64,000 bases of DNA from Silene latifolia (GCF_048544455.1 NC_133535.1:86242120-86306119), one strand, 5' to 3'; shown: positions 11,560 through 24,540, numbered from the stretch's first letter. The notes: a model not told the origin generated them from the letters alone. A program made the numbers and translations.

Positions 11560-12653
11560 TGGTCGGACTCTCTTGAGAGGTTTAGTTTTCGGTACTTGTC
11601 GTTAGGAGCACCTAGACCAAAATACAATTTATAACTCCACAAACAACTCTACAATTAGTAAAGAGGCAAGTAAAGGTCGGATCCCAAGGGACGGGAATTG
11701 AGATGAGATTTTCAATTGCAACTAGCGGTGTCTAGGGGTGTCACAATTTTGGGGTTTGAAGTAGAAGATCACTAAACTAAATAGCAATGAAAGTAAACAA
11801 GCAAGATGATTAAAAAGGGATGTAAACAATTGATAAAAGGCACTAGGGTGTCATGGGGTCATAGGAGATTCATGGGAATTGATCATACAAACATATTTTC
11901 AAATTATAAGCAAGCAATTATTGTTGTGATGGATCGAGTTTGTTTATATTTTACAATCCTAGGAAAGTTTGGGTCCCGGAGCCGAATCGATTAGATTGTA
12001 CAACACCTACAAGTCGACTTAATCTTCCCTACTCAACTATATGCATGGTCTAATGAGACTCGAGTTGGTTTATGTCTTAAAAGTCTCATTAAAAAGATAG
12101 GTGATGGGTAAAAAATGCAAGGATTCATAGGCTCGCATTTCATCAAACATAACATGTGCATAAGTTGAGATCACAACAAGCAAGAAAATAAACTATGAAA
12201 ACATATTAATTTAAGCATGAATCATCTCCCATGTTGGTTTTCCCTAATTACCCATTAACCCTAGCTAAGGAAACTACTCACTCATTATCATGTTGAACAT
12301 GCTAGCTTGGTTGTCAATCATACCAACAAAGTAAAACATGATGAATAAATGAAGATGATTAACAATAATTAAAAAAGGATTAAGAGAATTATACCTACTA
12401 ATGATTCCAATAATAAAGCAAAGAATAATAGAAGTACTTGATGATTGATTGGAAGGTTGTCAATCTCCCAATAATAACCCAAATAATCTTCAATTACCCA
12501 AAATGAAAGATGAACAAAGGAGAGATTAAGGATATGAGATTTGTATTAAGACTTGATTAAATGTTGATTACAAGATTAAAGAGAGATTAGATTGATATAA
12601 ACTACACTAGAGATTGCTAAGAAGAACATGATAATCTAATTAGACTAATGGGG

Positions 12654-12661
12654 TATTTATA
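12654..12661 (-). promoter_or_regulatory. TATA box of M 3' LTR
   Basis: TATAAATA on the minus strand in the context CCCCACTATAAATACCCC, conserved in the M 5' LTR (60031-60038) and P 3' LTR (42507-42514). It marks the U3/R boundary region. Confidence 0.65.
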
Positions 12662-12820
12662 GTGGGGATTAGGTACACAAATTAGGTTTTACTAAGGGCT
12701 TAAATGACGATTAAGTCCTTGAGTAATCGTTCCTCTCAAAAAAATATGCGAGTCTCCTTTTTGCTAGACTTTCCCGAGGTATGCGCATCCTTCATAAAAC
12801 ATGTAGAAGACGAAATAGCT

Positions 12821-12992
12821 GTCACACAATCCGAGCGTCCAGAGCACGGGACAAGCTGATTGTCTTCTTGTTGGACGAGCGGATTGTGGTGGTGGACGGG
12901 CGGATTGTGGTGGTTTTGGACGAGCGGCCTTCTGAGGAAGACGCTCAGATTGCTTGTCTTGGACCGGCGGATTGTGGGCAATCCGCTCGGAT
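12821..12992 (-). repeat. GC-rich motif array in M 3' LTR
   Basis: Repeated variants of GGACGGGCGGATTGTGG and its inverse CAATCCGCTCG occur about eight times, in both orientations, in an otherwise AT-rich LTR. The array lies 160-340 bp upstream of the TATA box. Similar arrays are in every LTR of the family seen here and in front of the extra ORF. Confidence 0.75.
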
Positions 12993-13341
12993 TGTAGATC
13001 AGCTTCTTCCTTTCTTCTTTTGTTCCTTTCTCTTCATAAAATCCTTGAGGATTTCCTCGGGGATGCAAGGATCTTTTCTCATCATTGCCCATCTACTATA
13101 GTATGTACAAAGGCCTTCTAGTCTTGTCTTCTCTTTGATGCTTGGTCATTGAATTCAATCAATTTAGCTCCATTTTGCCATGAAAATGCAAGGTTTGCAC
13201 TCCTTTCCTACCAAGGGATCAAAACCTCAAAGAATATGCAAAACAAAGGAATAAAGATAATAAATGACCCAAATATGCACTGAAAAGCATGGGAACAAGG
13301 CTAATTCGGGGAATAAATATGCTCAAATTATGGTCACATCA

Positions 13342-14092
13342 AATATCCCCAAACCGAACCTTTGCTCGTCCCGAGTAAAGAGGTGACAAAGACTAGGACC
13401 GTTATTTAAACTAACCTTATAGCATAGCCTATATGAGACAATTAGCGGGTCTCACTCCGCCCCTTCAACTCACAACAAGACAACCATGAGGTAGGATGCC
13501 TTCTTGCAAGGCAAGGTGGGTCTTACCAAAATGGCGACACATCCAAGCATTAAAGCACATAGAATCAAGTAATGGATGCATCTACAAAAGAATAGCCACT
13601 TTCCTCATCTAAGTGGCAGAAATTATCTACAAGGGAAGGAATTCAAGGGTACACACTCCTTCATAGATGCAATTTCTTCAAACCACTAAGCCTAGAAGGA
13701 TACCAATGAATCACCTCCAAGTTGTGTTAAGCTAGGGTACTTTTGTCCTCAATCGTTAAATGCTTTTGTCAAGAGTAGACTCCCTATGGTGTTAGAAACA
13801 CTGGAGGATCGCGGAATTCCCCCTCTTGCCTAGACAAGAAGAAGGGTCGTCCCCTCTCTACCATGCACAAAAATGGATACGATGGATAAAGGGATCGATA
13901 GATATTTGAGTTTCATTTGGGAGTTTGCTTTGTTGTTGGTTTTCCCCCCAATTTCTTGTGGCATATAACATTTGAGAACACTTTCTTTTGCCATTTCTTT
14001 GGATTTTTGGCATTTCAACAGTTGACAACTTTTCAACTTTTTGCATTTCTTTTTGAACATTTTCAAAGTCACCCCATATGTAGTGAGGGTGT
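13342..14092 (-). mobile_element. 3' internal non-coding region of M (outer part)
   Basis: The sequence next to the LTR reads, on the minus strand, GGTTCGGTTTGGGGATATT, the polypurine-rich tract also found before the P 3' LTR at 41890-41905. Further in, blocks match the P 3' region (for example ACAAAAGAATAGCCACTT near 13585 versus 41650). No gene is present; short open frames at 13830-14114 are not conserved in P. Confidence 0.8.
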
Positions 14093-15065
14093 TGTTTTTG
14101 TAAATTTCTACCAATTAGGGTTAATGTGACCGCTCTTTTTAGCCTTGTATCGGGGGGTTAAATTATATGTGATTTGTGACGGAATATGTATGTAATTAAG
14201 ATGGAGTAACGATGTAAGCAAAGTAAAGGACGAAATAAGAAAATAATGACACAAGAGATTTTGGTGACGCGGAAAACCCGATGTGGGAAACAACCGCGGG
14301 GGGAGTCGGAATCCCGCCAATAGTCCACTATATGATAATTGGAGTACAAGTGCATTATATAGTATATTGTGGATCTAATGTCAAATGATCAGATCAGTGT
14401 ATAAACGGGTCAGACGGTACGCCGAATGGACTTCAGTGGCTATTATGATGTTGAAAGTGGGATTGATGGTGGAAATTCTATGGGTAATACGTGGGTTTAT
14501 AGTTTAGATGACAAGGTAATGATGATACTTGGTTGTTTGTTATTGGTTTCACAATGCAGCAGCTTGCTTACTAGCTCTTCCAGGTTGTGTGAGTTTGTGG
14601 CTAGGTCAATGATGACGGCGCAGGTTTGATTATATTTCTCTGGTTGTACGTCGTCTTTTGGGTGGAGACTTGGTATTATTTGTCGTAGGGTCAATGAGGG
14701 ATCCCTTCTCTTCCTTGTCTTCCTTATATTTATAGTGAATAAATACTAGTGGGTTTATTAGGGTTCCCCACTTAATTGTCTTGTTCCTCAAGGTAGAGTT
14801 TGGTAACAACTTGGACTTTCCTTATTCAGAATACGGCAATAATTAGGATTTCCTTATTTTACCCGATATCTTATTAGTATCTTAGTCCAAGTCGAACTCT
14901 TCTTCACTTGTTGTCCTTCCCGGATTATCCTGCTTCCTGGCCTGCCTCCCTGGCACGGTCCATGGGCCCGACTCCCCATGTATGTAATGGGTCCATTGCT
15001 CGTTAATTACCCACTTATCTCGTGCAACGTAGCCCAGGCAAAATACGGTAATTTTGGCCCTAACA
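14093..15065 (-). repeat. 3' LTR of element X
   Basis: It begins TGTTTTTGTAAATTTC and ends GGCCCTAACA; on the minus strand TGTTAGGGCC...AAAACA. Nearly identical to 30157-31129. A TATA-like CTATATAATGC (minus) lies near 14355. The U5-like part contains TTTTCCGCGTCACCAAAATC (minus), a block seen in many plant LTRs. Confidence 0.88.
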
Positions 15066-15080
15066 ATTGCCCCTAATTTC
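15066..15080 (-). other. Polypurine tract of element X
   Basis: On the minus strand AAATTAGGGGCAAT directly precedes the LTR start TGTTAGGG. Together with the primer site at the other LTR, this sets the minus orientation. Confidence 0.6.
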
Positions 15081-16887
15081 GCTTCTTAGTTTTGTTGAGG
15101 AGGGAAATTGATTCTTTAAGCTCTGCCTACTGTTGCTATTCTGCTACCGATAAACCGTTGCTATCTTTCTGGATTATGCTGTTATTCTACTGGAAGGAGG
15201 TGCAACCAACCTACTATGACGGACCACTGGAACAGATCGTCAAGCTCGATGGAGAAGTCTCTGAATTTCTCTTTGGAGCAAGTCAGGTGCTTGCTGGATC
15301 CGCTCCCGCTATATATACTTGAGATAATTCTGCATCCTTACTCTGTACCAAGAATTCTGGTACCCTGGCCTGCTTGATTCTGCTGAATCGTACTCTGTTG
15401 TCCTTGTAGACTGATTTCTGGCTCTCCTTGGTTCTGCTGATCGGGAAGTAGATGTAAGCTGATTTTTTACTGATGTACACTCGTGGACTCTTGTTAACAG
15501 ACTTTTCAGCAAGCGGATTTCTGCTGGAGGATGCTCAGAACAACTGGTGGACTCTAGGATCCTGATCGCTGACGTTGGGGTCCTGATGGCTATTGCGGGG
15601 AATCAGGCGGCTGGTTCTGGAGTCTGGCAGATGGCTTTGGGAATCAGACGGTTGATGTTGGGCGCCTGATGGCTGAATTTGGGAACCAGACGGCTGACGC
15701 TGGGGACCAGGTGGCGATGGATCTTTGGGATTCGATGACTGGTCCTGGAACTGACGACGCTCTGGGAACCAGAAAGATGATGCTGGGAGCCAGACGACTG
15801 AGTCTGGAAACTAGATGGCTGACACTGGGGACCAGAAAGTTGATGCTAGGAGCCAGGCGGCTGAATCTTGGGAAGCACTTCCCACCTGTCCTTACCATTC
15901 TGTTATCTGGTCACCAAGGGTGAATCTGGTGGTTGGAGCATTCGGCATAAGTTTGTTATACACTTGTTATGTAGGTGATACCTGCAAAATGTTAGTAGCA
16001 ATGCATGTGCATGCATTGACTCTCTAATGTATGATGCGGACTATATGATGATTAGACATGCTGTAGACTATCATATGTCGTGAATGCAATGTCAACCATG
16101 ACTATATGCTGTGTCTCTGTCATTTCGTTTGTCTTTGTCTGGAGTTTAGTTCCCACTTTTGATTTGCCAGGAGGCTGACCTAGTTCCAGTTGCACAACCT
16201 CTGCCCCTGGTGGCAGATGTTTGATAAAATATTTTACCCATGACGTAAAATATTTTATCAATAGGATAGCTAGTTAAAGCGTACCTCTCATTGAATGTTT
16301 CTGACTAACAAGGAATGTTGCGTTCCCTGTGGTTCCAGCGTTTGTATTTTCGTGCGTGCACATTTTGCTCTACGTCATAGCTATGGATTTACTGAGATTA
16401 ACGTTAAGGTATGGGTGGTCTTAGTATGCCGTACCCTGCGCGCTACCTCGGCGTATGCTCCCCATGTGGCTTGACTTAAGTTAAACATCTCTCGGCCTCA
16501 CATGGCAAAAATGGACCCTCAAAGTGTCCTTTGCCTAACAAGCAACCAACATTAGTGTCAAAGCCTTTCTTCCTAGAAGCGTGAAAGATAACCAAATAGT
16601 ACAAATACCTGGTACTATCTCATGGTGTTCCAGGGCAACATCCGGATCCAGGAAGCCACAACATGTACCACTTGGGTTTTTAGAAAATATTTTGTTTTAA
16701 ATAAAGAGGAATAAATAAAAATAAAATAAAATAAAACAAAAACAAATTTTGAAACTCGAAAGAGGACTCGATAAAACAAAAGATATTAGTAAAAAGGTTT
16801 TTGCTTCATGGATTGTTGAAAGGTACTCCGTACACTAAGGTTTTAGCATTTTGTCAGACAAAGTACTGTCGGGGATTATACAATATT
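15081..16887. mobile_element. Non-coding internal part of X with degenerate repeats
   Basis: No recognisable gene. Within it, 15590-15880 is a degenerate tandem array built on units like GGGAACCAGACGGCTGATGCT, roughly 30 bp each, repeated about nine times. The rest is unique-looking AT-rich or mixed sequence with short, unconserved frames. Confidence 0.6.
15590..15880. repeat. Degenerate ~30-bp tandem repeat
   Basis: Successive units share a GGGAACCAGA-CGGCTGA-GCTG skeleton with many substitutions. Open frames on both strands across it only reflect the periodicity. Confidence 0.65.
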
Positions 16888-17150
16888 TAACCTTGCATAG
16901 ACATCAATCTGTACACCCTATTACCTGGTGCTTTCAGCCTGTCATTGTCCTTTCCGATTGTAAGCAAATTTTCAGCCGTGTGATTTTTGGTATTTTCAAA
17001 TTCCCTTCATAGCACTAGGTCCCCTACTGCGAGAGTCTTGATTCTGATGTTGTTATCATATACGCTTCCTGTTGATTGCTTGTACGATGTCATGCGTATG
17101 TGAGCACTTCTTAGTTCAGCTATTGTGGCTCTTTCTTTTTGCTATCGTTT
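16888..17150 (-). pseudogene. Remnant of Ty3/gypsy integrase C-terminus (element X)
   Basis: One minus-strand frame reads KERATIAELRSAHIRM and continues to YDNNIRIKTLAVGDLVL, the conserved block after the integrase core in Tat/Ogre-type gypsy elements (a Y-N-x-R-x-K-x-L-x-V-G-D-L-V-L pattern). After a stop it goes on REFENTKNH and ends near YRLMSMQG, resembling the FENT and YRL blocks of the same region with a middle deletion. This is the only clear protein trace in X and the basis for calling it Ty3/gypsy. Upstream catalytic parts are not recognisable. Confidence 0.6.
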
Positions 17151-20100
17151 CAGGTTCTTAACATCGGGTTTGTTGTTTGACCAAGATTGCTCGAGGGACT
17201 ATTGGCTTCTGGCTGTCACGTGAGGGATGTAGTCTCTGCCCCCTGCATGACTTTCACGTCTTTGTTGTGGATGGCATGCAAAATAGTATGAGGCTCACGC
17301 TTGCTTTTTACTTTCTTGCTCAGGGTAATGTCATTTCTTCTTATCATTTGTTATTTCATGTTCTGGTTCCCAGGGAACCAGGCTGGTGGCAGCATGTGTT
17401 GTGATTTTTCACTTTGGGAAGTTGATGCAAGGATGTGTTCTGCAGCATTCTGGCTGCTGCCTGTCTCCTATATATTCAGGGTGCTAGGAGCTTTTATGTA
17501 CCAGCGGTACGTTGATTGAATTGCCCCTATGCCATTGATTCATATCCTGCAAGCTGCTGTCGGAGCTACCTGTCCCGCTGGCCCGACCTGTGCGCGGGGA
17601 GGCTGTTTCTGCAGGCCGAAAATTTGTTGCAGGGAGCGCTCTGCATTCCGCATCCTGCGTCCTGCATTCTGCATCCTGCATTCTGCGTCCTGCGTCCTGT
17701 ATTCTGCATTCTGCGTCCTGTATTCTGCATACTGCGTCATGCGTTCTGCATATTGCGTCCTACATCCTGCGTCTTGCATTTTGCGTTCTGCGTCACATGC
17801 TGCAGGAGGAGCGATTTGATATGGGGAAGGAGTGGCAGGTTCTGGAGCCTGAGTAACCACTCCTGTTGGTAGGGAGATCTCCTGCAAGAAATTATTCTAA
17901 TAGGGCCAGCAGATGGCATAGCCAACGACCTTCCAAATCTCAAGACAGTAGTTATTCAAAATATAACAGGGGAAGCAAGATTACGAAGTTACAAATTACT
18001 TTAAGAGTGACATATGGACATGAATCTTCTGTCCTCTGTTTACCGATGGTTTTAGCGCATGAATGATAAACATAAGTGATAAGATACCTAGCTTGAATGC
18101 TACCCCCAGGTTGTAATGACGTCTGCCACTAGGTTCTGGTTTGTGGCTCCTGGCTGGGGACCTATCTGGTTTAAGATATTTTCAGGTGCCTGACTCTTAG
18201 GGTCGCTACAAGCTCGGACTATTAGGTTCCCTGCTGGTCCCCTTGCGGGGACCTGGGTACCAAGCCTACTCTTGTCCCTCTTATTGGAAATTCTACTAGT
18301 GTTTTCATGTACAACTCTGGTTCCTATTTCCCTTCTAGGTTCCCTATGTTTTCATCCACCTAGGTCTGTGGTGCTGGACTAGAGTCAGGTGCAAAGTCTA
18401 CCGTGGTTTGTGACTTAACTGTCATTCGAGGTTCGAACTTCAGGGTGTGTGCACTTAGGCGTATGGTTCAATTGGTCATTGTTCATTCATCCTAATAGCT
18501 CTAGTTTTCTCATATAGGCTTTCAGGGGATAGTCAATACCACATGGATATGATGGAACTAAAATAAGAAAGCAATTTACAGAAAGCTATAACAAGTGCAA
18601 GAAACAATTTTTCAAGTGACGTGTACCTCCTGCAGAGACTTATTGAGATAATATTCTGGGTGTCAGTATGATGCTAACTGAAGCCTTGGTTACCAACAGG
18701 TATGAGGACCAGGTGCTGGGACCAGGCACGGTGAATCAGATACAGGGACCGGGTGTGGGATCCAGGTACTGCGACTAGGGCTCTTCTGGTTCCAGGCTGG
18801 ATGATAGTGGTAGTACCAGGGTTCCCCTAGTTCTGTTTCCTTTGGATGATGCCTCCTACAAATGGGTTATGCTGAAGTCTGGCTCACCCTGGGTTATGCC
18901 CTCCATCTAGTCCGCTGCTAGATTCTAATTGCCTGGGTTGCTGGCGAAAGGGTTGTTGTGACAACTAATCCTGGTTGTCGTTCTGGTGTCTGCTAACTGA
19001 TTTCTGCTTCACGTTTCCTGCCTCCTCAGGTTTTGCCTCTGCTTCCTCCTATATCCTGCTTCCGACTTCCTGCTTCCTGGATTTACATTTCTGGTTCCTT
19101 CTATTTCCTGCCTCCTGGAAGTTAAGAGGATATAGGTGGTCGAGACTTCTTTATTCTACTAGATCTCAGCGTCTTGGGGATCTAGTTCCGGGTGCTGATG
19201 AGGTCAGCTCCCCGAAAATGTTGCAGAGGCAACTACTTTCCTGAGCCAGAGCTAGTTCCTGTAAGAGAAGGTCAAACACAGCAAGCTAGAAATACTGGTG
19301 TAGCTGCTGCCGAGGAGAGAATCATATTAGGAAGACCTCTCCTCCAGCCTGTTTGTACTCTCGTTTTTGAGTGCCTGGCGACTTGGCCCTTTTTATTTTG
19401 CTTTGTTTCTCTGCGAGCTCTAATAGTTCCCATGTTGACTGAGTTTCTACGAACTTTGTTGTGATGAGAGCATCACGGTGGTGTTTTTGAGTCTAGGCGA
19501 TCTCTTTTTGTTTCTGTGGTCATGCGTTTTTCGCCTTTGAGTATTTTAGGCTGTAAATTTTTGATCCACATGTTGTCACGTTAATTATTCTAGAACAAAT
19601 AGGGGTGCAAAGGATAGAACTTGACTCGCGGAGCTTATTTCACTGGACCTCCCCCCACGTGATAACAGGTGGTCGCGGCGCCAGGCTTTCTGATCCTGCA
19701 AGTGGGTTAGGGACAGGAAAAATAGTACCAAATATGTTACAACCTAACAACACTTTTGCAGAGGCCTGCCCCCAGGGTCGCTGGCTAATGGAGTTGTAGC
19801 GACACTGGTTCAATTCGACATTCTGGTTCCTGATGGCTGAAAGTTCCAGCAGCAGGGAGGAATTTAGCTCCAACAGAACAAAACTACGAGATACGGTGTT
19901 ACCTGATGCTGTCTCCATTCTGGTCAGCATGGGAGAGTAGTAGGATGCTAGGCATCCAGGGTATAGTCTGGTGTCCTCCGCTTACTACAAGCTCCAGATT
20001 GTCTCTCTGTAACTTGCTTCTGAGTTTCCATCTGGAGCACCAGCACGACGTCTAAGGATCTATGGTCCAGAGATTTTGGAGGTCCTGATCTGCCCCCATC

Positions 20101-20350
20101 CTGGTACCTTCGAGTTTGCACCCCTGTACTGAACATTCCTATTGGTCCATCTTCTGCTGGGACACTTGTTGCTGGTACGCTGCTGGTGGTTTCTGGTGCA
20201 CTGACCATTCCTGCTCTGGTAGCTAGAGGTTGGAGGGACTCTGGCATCCATATCTGCAATAGGACTCTAGAGGAACTCTAGGGAGTAGTTCTGCTGCCGG
20301 CATCTGGATGAATACTGGGACCAGATCTGCTGGAGGGCCCTGGTAAACTC
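17151..20350. mobile_element. Non-coding internal part of X
   Basis: No recognisable gene. It holds a heptamer array (17635-17805), CCTGCTTCCTG-rich text near 19020-19110, and CTGGTACC/GGACCAGGT words near 18660-18800 that look like worn tandem repeats. The last ~250 bp (20090-20350) share GGACCAGATCTGCTGGAGG words with the array on the far side of the copia insertion (29309 on). Confidence 0.6.
17635..17805. repeat. Heptamer tandem array (TGCRTYC)
   Basis: About two dozen consecutive 7-bp units, mostly TGCATTC, TGCATCC, TGCGTCC and TGCGTTC. Because 7 is not a multiple of 3, all frames cycle through the same 7-residue peptide and stay open on both strands, which explains the overlapping open frames here. 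Confidence 0.92.
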
Positions 20351-21364
20351 TGTTGGAGCTTGTGTCCTCCACAAATTAGTGTGATAACATTTATAAATCT
20401 CTTATAGGTTCACAAGGGTATACTTCGTATTTTATCAGTTGATTAACGATTACCTAATAACGGTTGGCTTGCTAGAAAGTTTGACGTTATTATCATACAG
20501 ATGGCGGTGATCAACTGGTCCCTAAAGGTCACACCTAAAGGATGTGTTTGAGAGATGTGGTTATGGAAATGTAATCACATTTATGCCTTATATGACTAAA
20601 CAGTTAGTCAATGTGTTGATGAGACGATTATTTAATGTCGATTAAATAATAAGTAGTTGAGACGAATTAACTGTCAATTCGTAAATTGAATATAATAAGT
20701 TATATTTATTTAATGTAGATAATGTTAGCTTGGACGAATTAATATGTTAATTCGTAATTAAATGTAATCGGTTATATTTAATCAGCAAATGATAATTATA
20801 CGATATTGTCATAATAATTATTATTGACCCGAATTAATAAATCAACCGCAAGTTGTTGTGTATAGACTTATTAATACGGAATGATATAAATGATAATATA
20901 TAAATAATGCATTATCTACATGGTCGATCGACCGGTTGTGTCAGTCGGTCGACTGATATATCTGTTTCGGTATTTGGGCCGAAAATTTAAAGAGAAAAAT
21001 ATCCATCCGGCCTAATCACTTGTGTTACACGGTTTAAAGGAGATCAAGGGGAGAATTTTTCAAACCTAATTTTTTTCAACTCATTCTTGCCTCTCATCAG
21101 AAAAACACAAAATAACCTAAAAGTTTTACAGAAAATTTGAGGGATCGATTCTAGCAAGAAGCAAGGGCATATCTCATATCGTCTTGGGTGCAACTGATAG
21201 GAGAATATCATTGCGATATTGTTCATAGGCCGAATTAGCTAGGACCGAAGGTTATTTCTAATTCTCTACCTTTTGTTTATGTAATTCATTTTATGACTAG
21301 TAATCGTCTTATAAATTCGTTAGAATCCTTTAAGTTAAAGGGATGCATACAGATAAATCTCACA
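20351..21364 (+). repeat. 5' LTR of the copia element
   Basis: TGTTGGAGCT...ATCTCACA, 1014 bp. Highly similar to the 3' LTR (28301-29308). It contains the palindromic words GGTCGATCGACC and AGTCGGTCGACT near 20920-20955. Confidence 0.94.
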
Positions 21365-21366
21365 AG

Positions 21367-21379
21367 TGGTATTAGAGCC
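21367..21379 (+). other. Primer-binding site of the copia element
   Basis: TGGTATTAGAGCC, two bases after the LTR, one mismatch from the common plant initiator-Met tRNA site TGGTATCAGAGC. Confidence 0.85.
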
Positions 21380-23491
21380 AAGGCCACGAATTTTATTTTG
21401 ATGATTTTCATAAAATTGTATGTAAACAAAAAAAATTGGTCTCGAAATATTAGGGTTTCGGCTGTAAATTTTTTTTTGCCGTAGCTGTTTTCGTTTCTCG
21501 GTTTGGTCGATCGACCACTACCCCTTTTTGACCGACTGCCTCGTCTGATCAACTGAAATTTTTTTTCGTTTTTGATATTTTTATTTCCATTTGATTCATA
21601 CATATTATTGTTTTAATCAGTTAAGATGATAATAAAATGAATTTGTAGATCCTTTGATTTAATTCGGATTAAATTAAATTGTAAATGGAATCGTCATGTT
21701 GATGATATAAAATTCGGTTTTGCTATATAGTTTTTTAGCATATACGGTTAATCACGTTTCATTAATTCATATGCTAATTGTGTTCTAATAGCAACTATAA
21801 ACGATTTTCTTCATCTTAGTTTTTTTTGTTTTGGGGCATTTTTGCCGCAAGAAAAAAATATATGACGACTATTTTATTAGGGTTTGCCGAGAGCCCCAAA
21901 GAAAAAAAAAAGGTTCTTGTTTTTGTTTTTTTTTTGGGTATTGACGAAAAAAAAATTGTTTTGTTTTTTTATCCAGCCGAGAAAAGAAAAAAAAAAGGAC
22001 TGGATTCGGTTTTTGCATAATTACCGAAAGAAAGAAAAATTGTTTTTGATTTCTGTTTTTTTCTTTTTCGGCCGAGCTGAAAAAATAAAAAAAAATAAAA
22101 AAAAAAATTCTGTGTTTTTTTTTCGTTTTGCCGAGATCAAAAGAGAAAAAAAAAGGATTTTTGATTGGTTTGTTTTGGCCTAGAAAGATTATACATTAAA
22201 TTTACAATGTATAATAAATTATTGTGAAGCGGTTCATAATTCACAGATACCTAATTATTTTAAAGAAGTTTAGAATAATGAATGGATTAAATTCATATTA
22301 CAAGTTTAATGTGAATTAAGATTAAAATTAATGTGATTAATTGAGGAATTGTCACTTAATTTGATCAATTAAATAGCTGGTTTGGATAAAATTAATCTAC
22401 ATAATTAAACAATTATGTCTTGTATGTTTAATTTTTTTTTAGGTGATGCATTTTATTTAGTTGAATGAATCGTTTGAATGGTTTCATTTACGTATTTTTG
22501 CAATCGGTTGTAATTTGTAATACTTAGTGTGGCCTTAGTCAAATTATGTTTTCGTAATGATGGGAACATAATTTTTAATACAATTTGAGATCTCGAATCT
22601 CCTTTATTTTTCTTTAGTTTTTGTGTTTTGAAATTAGAATGTAATAAATAGGTTTATTATGTAAATTTATTTATTGTAATTTTCAAAGAAAACTAAAGAT
22701 GGAGATTGGAGCTCACACCCGCTACATGGATCAAGATGGAACATCAAGACAAGCTTCTCGGGTCCATGGATGGATTCCAAAGTTGTATTTATGTTCATTT
22801 TGATAGGATAGGCCACACTAGGACTTTATTTTGTTTTACGTTTTACCGTTCTTATTGCTTTTCTTTCACATGTTAGTTAATGCATCATATTCCGCCTAAA
22901 ACCAAACCACCTACTAAAATGCATGAAAATTGACACATTTAGGTTGTATGTTAGTTTTCATAGACATACAGATGTCACATGTTTATTAAGCCATCACCTT
23001 AGTTTATTCATTCACGCATGCTAGATATTAGTTCACTTAAAATGAATTAAAATAAAGTTGATGGGATCTTCCTCTAAAACGGAAATTGAGACTAGTCTTT
23101 ATAAGGGCAAACAACTATGAATCCCTTCTTCGTCGGTAGGCATAATATGACCTCTTCTACGTTGGGTAAGTAGTTTGTGTTGACTTAGTTTATCTCAACA
23201 TTATAGTCCGAAGAGTTTCTCGTGATTATGATGGACTAAAGATAGAATTTACATAAATTTATCGACCAAGGATTCTAACAGTAGAATTAGCCAAAAGGTT
23301 GGCTTATCAATTTACAGATAATTGAGTCTTGGGATCATTTATATAATTCTTTAGGCAGGTCAATTGTATAAATGCATGAGTCTTCGCGTTATAACAGTAT
23401 TACATTAGACTTAAATTAAAATCGATTCACATGCTTATTATTTATTCTTCTTTTCGCAGTGTAGAACATGTTTATTTTACTGTTACAACAA
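21380..23491 (+). mobile_element. Long untranslated leader of the copia element
   Basis: 2.1 kb without a gene. The part 21820-22190 is dominated by A and T homopolymers separated by CCGA/GCCGA words. A second GGTCGATCGACC word is at about 21507. Open frames here are lysine/phenylalanine-rich artefacts of the homopolymers. Confidence 0.75.
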
Positions 23492-24540
23492 ATGGCTGGA
23501 AATAACGAAATAACAATGCCAAGTGCCACACTTGGACGCGAGTCCTGGCTGAAAGTTTTTATGGACAACATGAATCAGTACACGCGACTGAAGAATGATG
23601 GGTCCAACTTTGCGGACTGGGAGGCAGCACTACGGAATGCTGCCATTGCTGACGGTAAGCTCAAGTACTTAACTGAGCTAATACCGGTAAACCCAGGCCC
23701 CAATGCGGGAGTTAACAAGTCACTTTCTTATAGTGATTTCGTTATGGAAGCGGGTGCGATAAAGAACGTACTCATCTTTGCAATGGAAACCAATTTGCAG
23801 AGACGCTTCATTGCCCAAGGTGCGAACAAGATTTCCACCACGCTCACTAACGAGTTCTCAAAAGCACCGAGGATCGTTACTTATGAGCATACATGTCGCT
23901 TCTTTAATGCGAAACTCCAAAAGGGCCAACCGGTTAGCCCACACATTCTTAACATGATTGAGAATGTCGAGAAATTGGAGGCACTTGATTGCAAAATCAG
24001 TGAGAGCATTTTCATTGACCGAATGCTTCATTCTCTTCACGATGGTTTTGCCCTTTTCAGGGCGAACTACTACATGAATGACTTGAAAAAGAGTCCTCAT
24101 GAGCTACACTTCCTTCTCGTACAGACCGAGAAGGATATGAAATTGAGTGGGAGTATGAAACAGGATGTTCTCACGATTTCCAACAAGGGTAAAGGTAAGG
24201 GAAAAGCTCCAGGTGACCTAACTGTAGGTAAGCCAAAATTCAAGAAGCCAGGAAACGGTAAGAGTGGGCCTGGTGAGACTAGTGGCTCACAGAGCAAGGC
24301 AAAGAGCAAGGGCGGTGACATTGAGTGCCACCATTGTCACAAGACCGGACATTGGAGGAGGAACTGTCCCATGTACCGTGAGGACATTAAAGAAGGCCGC
24401 GTCGTTCCTGTTGGTATGTCATCTTATATTCATATGATTGAGATTAACCATGCAAGTTTCGGAACTTGGGTACTTGATACTGGTTGTGGTTCTCATCTGT
24501 GTAATCATTTGCAGGGCCTAAGAAACATCACACCTCTCGG
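23492..24540 (+). pseudogene. Copia gag and protease start
   Basis: The likely start is the ATG at 23492 (MAGNNEITM) rather than the in-frame ATG at 23468, since the upstream eight residues are hydrophobic and atypical. Gag core: YTRLKNDGSNFADWEAALRN, then a Lys/Gly-rich linker and a complete zinc knuckle CHHCHKTGHWRRNC (C-x2-C-x4-H-x4-C) near 24327-24368. Protease begins with WVLDTGCGSHLCNHL near 24468; the catalytic Asp-Thr-Gly is intact. Shortly after (about 24540) the frame is lost; the gag frame runs on to a stop at 24728. The product would be capsid, nucleocapsid and protease of the cytoplasmic particle. Confidence 0.9.

Larger units (their letters stand above)
11560..13341 (-). repeat. 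3' LTR of element M
   Basis: It starts TGGTCGGACT at 11560 and ends GGTCACATCA at 13341; on the minus strand it runs TGATGTGACC...GTCCGACCA. Its length (1782 bp) matches the 5' LTR at 58938-60717 (1780 bp), with scattered, mostly transition, differences. A minus-strand TATA box TATAAATA lies at 12654-12661, and a GC-rich motif array lies just upstream at 12821-12992. Confidence 0.93.

Noticed and set aside
12821-12992. Regularly spaced GC-rich repeats resembling a CRISPR array
   Set aside because: Spacing and repeat sequence are variable, copies occur in both orientations, and they lie inside a plant LTR.
12736-13101. Open frames in both strands of the M LTR (also 60095-60477)
   Set aside because: They are created by the GC-rich motif array inside the LTR and have no domain.
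17484-17887. Cys-rich repeated peptides on both strands
   Set aside because: Product of a 7-bp tandem repeat that keeps all frames open; no start context or conservation.
21826-22183. Phe/Lys-rich open frames resembling membrane proteins
   Set aside because: Caused by A and T homopolymers in the copia leader.
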